Source of the DNA: BJGV01 sp964194745
GTDB taxonomy: Bacteria; Pseudomonadota; Gammaproteobacteria; Burkholderiales; Nitrosomonadaceae
Direction of reading: 5' to 3'
Assembly: GCA_965248035.1 (NCBI GenBank)
Contig: OZ252054.1
Coordinates: forward strand, 2,356,001-2,420,000
Length of the DNA: 64,000 bases
Below, one piece after another: positions 61,831 through 64,000 of the stretch. A program made the position numbers and the translations under genes. Each line of letters starts with the position of its first letter. Position 1 is the stretch's first letter. The notes under the pieces were generated by a model. That model saw nothing but the letters and a program-made list of their open reading frames with translations, ran no database searches and was not told the DNA's origin.

Positions 61831-63003
61831 TTAGATGTTAACAACTTTCCAGACTTTATTTTGTAATACTAGTTTTCTGTCGCAGTTAAATGTATCTCTG
61901 CTACCCCCATGTCTTGGCAATTCCACTACTACTATTTGGTTCTTAATGCGAAGCTGCTCAATTTTTTTCTCAAGAACTTTGTCGTTCTTTCTATATGGCG
62001 CTAGGATTCCCTTGGGACAGGGATCGGGGGTTTTTATCAGTCTCGATAACTCACGTAAATCCATGCTAAATCCAGTTGCTGGACGAGCTCTTCCAAATAC
62101 TTTGCCGATTTCATCATAACGTCCGCCTAGTGCAACTGCGTTGGGGTAGCCATCGGCGTAAGCTGCAAATACTATACCACTGTGGTAATGGTAGCCACGT
62201 AAGTCAGCCAGATCGAATGCAAGAGTATCCACCACCAACATCAATTCCGCTGCTACTATTTCTAATTCATCCAGTGCTTTCTTGATTTCTGGGTAATCAG
62301 GTAGAAATTTGCGTGCTTGTACCAATACCTTTTTGTCGCCGTATAGTTTCGGCAACATCATCAAAGCTTGTCGTGCATTTTTGTCTATACCCTTACCGAG
62401 CGTCGCGCAGAGTTCCTTTAATGCGGAGATATCCTTAGCTTGTAGTGCACTAAACAATTCTGCTTCGAAACCAATTGGAATTCCAGCACCTTTAACAATG
62501 CCACGAAATACGGCAACATGGCCAAGGTCAAGATGGACTTTATCTATTCCGGACATTGCTAGAACTTGTAACATGAGCCGCTGGATTTCTAGATCACTTT
62601 CCAGTCCGGCATGGCCATAAAGTTCTGCACCAATCTGGAGTGGTTCGCGAGTGCTAGTTAATCCTGACGGTACGGTGTGTAGCACGCTGCCTGCGTAGCA
62701 TAAACGGGTAATACCGTCGCAATTTAGCAAGTGTGCATCAATACGCGCAGTCTGAGGTGTTATGTCTGCACGTAACCCCATCATTCTGCTGCTTAATTGA
62801 TCAACTACCTTGAACATGCGTAAATTCATATCACCACCGCTACCTGAGATCAGTGATTCTACAAACTCCAGCATGGGAGGTCCAACCAATTGATAACCAT
62901 GCACTAATAGCCAGTCCAAAATGCGCCGTCGCATCGCCTCTATGCGCAGTGCTTCTGCGGGTAGAATATCTTCAATGTATTCGGGAAGGACCCAATTACG
63001 CAT
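61831..63003 (-). CDS. hisZ: ATP phosphoribosyltransferase regulatory subunit
   Basis: 390 residues. Class II aminoacyl-tRNA-synthetase-like fold without catalysis: YIEDILPAEALRIEAMRRRIL, MMGLRADITPQTARIDAHL, and ALGGRYDEIGKVFGRARPATGFS. With the short HisG it forms the first enzyme of histidine synthesis. The hisZ-purA order is typical for betaproteobacteria. Confidence 0.95.
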   Translation of the reverse strand: MRNWVLPEYIEDILPAEALRIEAMRRRILDWLLVHGYQLVGPPMLEFVESLISGSGGDMNLRMFKVVDQLSSRMMGLRADITPQTARIDAHLLNCDGITRLCYAGSVLHTVPSGLTSTREPLQIGAELYGHAGLESDLEIQRLMLQVLAMSGIDKVHLDLGHVAVFRGIVKGAGIPIGFEAELFSALQAKDISALKELCATLGKGIDKNARQALMMLPKLYGDKKVLVQARKFLPDYPEIKKALDELEIVAAELMLVVDTLAFDLADLRGYHYHSGIVFAAYADGYPNAVALGGRYDEIGKVFGRARPATGFSMDLRELSRLIKTPDPCPKGILAPYRKNDKVLEKKIEQLRIKNQIVVVELPRHGGSRDTFNCDRKLVLQNKVWKVVNI

Positions 63004-63048
63004 TTTTATTGATCGGACAACACTGATTAGAAGTGTGACGACGTAGAT

Positions 63049-63234
63049 TTATTTCACAAGATATAGCAACATCAACCCTAGCAGCATCGATGTCAAGCCG
63101 ATGAAACGTACTTGATTATCACCAATTTCGGTCAGTTTCTTAAAGGCCTCGCGCCAAATACCAGGTAGTAAGAACGGCAGAATCCCTTCCAGTACTAACA
63201 TCAATGCGAATGCAATTAGCAAAGTGTCCCACAT
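63049..63234 (-). CDS. DUF2065 small membrane protein
   Basis: 61 residues, two membrane helices (residues 3-22 and 42-60) with a LPGIWREAFKKL loop and a QVRFIGLTSMLLGLMLLYL end. DUF2065 proteins are regularly encoded between hflC and hisZ, as here. Function unknown. Confidence 0.88.
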   Translation of the reverse strand: MWDTLLIAFALMLVLEGILPFLLPGIWREAFKKLTEIGDNQVRFIGLTSMLLGLMLLYLVK

Positions 63235-63388
63235 ACTTTAATAACTCCAATAGGACGTCTTAATAAACCGGAGCTCTAAACAGGCTTTTTTGCTAACCGA
63301 TAGTAATAAAACTTGTATATAGTGGCCATAACCTACATAAAAATGGCACTAACAAATTTGCAAGCTTGGATTTACGGCGGTTCTAGGC

Positions 63389-64000
63389 TTATCTTCTTTT
63401 TTTGCCTGAATCCTTCAAGTACTTGAAAAATTCTGAGTTTGGCTCGAGTACCATCATGTCACCTTTATTCCGGAAGCTCTTTTTATACGCTTCCAAACTG
63501 CGGTAGAAAGAATAGAACTCTGGATTCCTCTGAAATGCTTCGGCGTAGATTTCTGCGGCCTTAGCATCACCTTCACCCTTGATCTTTTGGGCGTCTCGAT
63601 AAGCTTCTGCCAGAATTACCTCGCGTTGTCGGTCGGCATCGGCACGAATTTTTTCAGATTCTGCTGCACCGGTCGAGCGCAGTTCATTAGCTACACGTGT
63701 TCTTTCTGCTTCCATTCGGCGGTAGACCGATTCACTTACTTCTGCTGGCAAGTCAACGCGCTTTAGACGCACGTCCACTACCTCTACTCCAATCTTACGG
63801 GCATCGGCGTCAGCCTTCCGACGCATTACATCCATAATCTGGTCGCGTTGGCCAGAAATCACCTCATGTACGGTGCGAGTACCAAATTCGTCGCGTAAGC
63901 TAGCGTTTACCGTTTGTACCAGACGGACCTTAGCCATTTCTTCGTCGCCTCGCACACTGATGTAATATTGCTTAACGTCGATGATGCGCCACTTGACGAA
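63389..64000 (-). CDS. hflC: HflC, modulator of FtsH protease (partial)
   Basis: 204 residues of the C-terminal part; the frame stays open to the right window edge, so the N-terminal membrane helix is outside. SPFH/band-7 domain with VNASLRDEFGTRTVHEV, GVEVVDVRLKRVDLPAEVSESVYRRM, then a long helix rich in A/E/R and the end FYRSLEAYKKSFRNKGDMMV. With HflK it forms a periplasmic ring that controls FtsH. Confidence 0.95.
   Translation of the reverse strand, partial: FVKWRIIDVKQYYISVRGDEEMAKVRLVQTVNASLRDEFGTRTVHEVISGQRDQIMDVMRRKADADARKIGVEVVDVRLKRVDLPAEVSESVYRRMEAERTRVANELRSTGAAESEKIRADADRQREVILAEAYRDAQKIKGEGDAKAAEIYAEAFQRNPEFYSFYRSLEAYKKSFRNKGDMMVLEPNSEFFKYLKDSGKKRR

Noticed and set aside
1..64000. 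CRISPR arrays or rRNA genes
   Set aside because: No regularly spaced repeats and no rRNA-like conserved stretches were seen when reading the whole window.

Overview
The window looks like a moderate-GC betaproteobacterial chromosome, most likely from the Nitrosomonadales (Nitrosomonas-like). This is inferred from gene content and order: split glycine decarboxylase (gcvPA/gcvPB) behind a glycine riboswitch, Acidithiobacillus-type gshA with gshB, metX-metW, ampG-xth-pyrE, the purA-hisZ-DUF2065-hflC order, a mannose-type EIIA/HPr/enzyme I set without a visible sugar permease, and an MSHA-type pilus locus. No rRNA, CRISPR array or prophage is visible. One tRNA (Arg, CCG) is present.

Layout. 1-7.7 kb: the pcm tail, a membrane spermidine-synthase-like protein, a deacetylase-family protein, an alcohol dehydrogenase and small membrane proteins, with two ~130-bp direct repeats bracketing 3.3 kb. 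8.07-11.43 kb: IS1595-type element 1. 11.6-15.4 kb: lemA, an HtpX-like protease and lipoproteins. 15.38-17.40 kb: element 2. 17.8-26.8 kb: tRNA-Arg, a cytochrome c, apaH, plsC, a PfkB kinase and the gcv operon. 27-46.5 kb: an NtrC-type regulator, the msh genes, a membrane histidine kinase and pilins, interrupted at 34.86-37.69 kb by element 3. 46.6-64 kb: a KefB-type antiporter, glutathione synthesis, PTS, methionine synthesis, DNA repair, pyrE, purA, hisZ and hflC.

The most striking feature is the trio of IS1595-family (ISXO2-like transposase) elements within 30 kb. Each carries a different DNA methyltransferase directly downstream of, and close to or overlapping, its transposase gene. Element 3 carries what looks like a complete restriction-modification pair. 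Element 1 carries a methyltransferase that was probably fused to an HNH nuclease and is now split by one missing base. Element 2 keeps only a methyltransferase beside a broken transposase. Elements 1 and 3 have near-perfect terminal inverted repeats, exact 8-bp target duplications, and an internal copy of the inverted-repeat core at the transposase promoter, which suggests self-regulation.

The msh pilus locus looks eroded: a stop and a frameshift in the sigma-54 regulator, a stop in the AAA ATPase, a G9-tract frameshift in the secretin, a 3-residue duplication at Walker B of the pilus ATPase, an element between mshE and mshG, and a frameshifted pilin tail. Frameshifts in xth and a DCC-family gene mean sequencing or assembly error cannot be excluded for individual cases.
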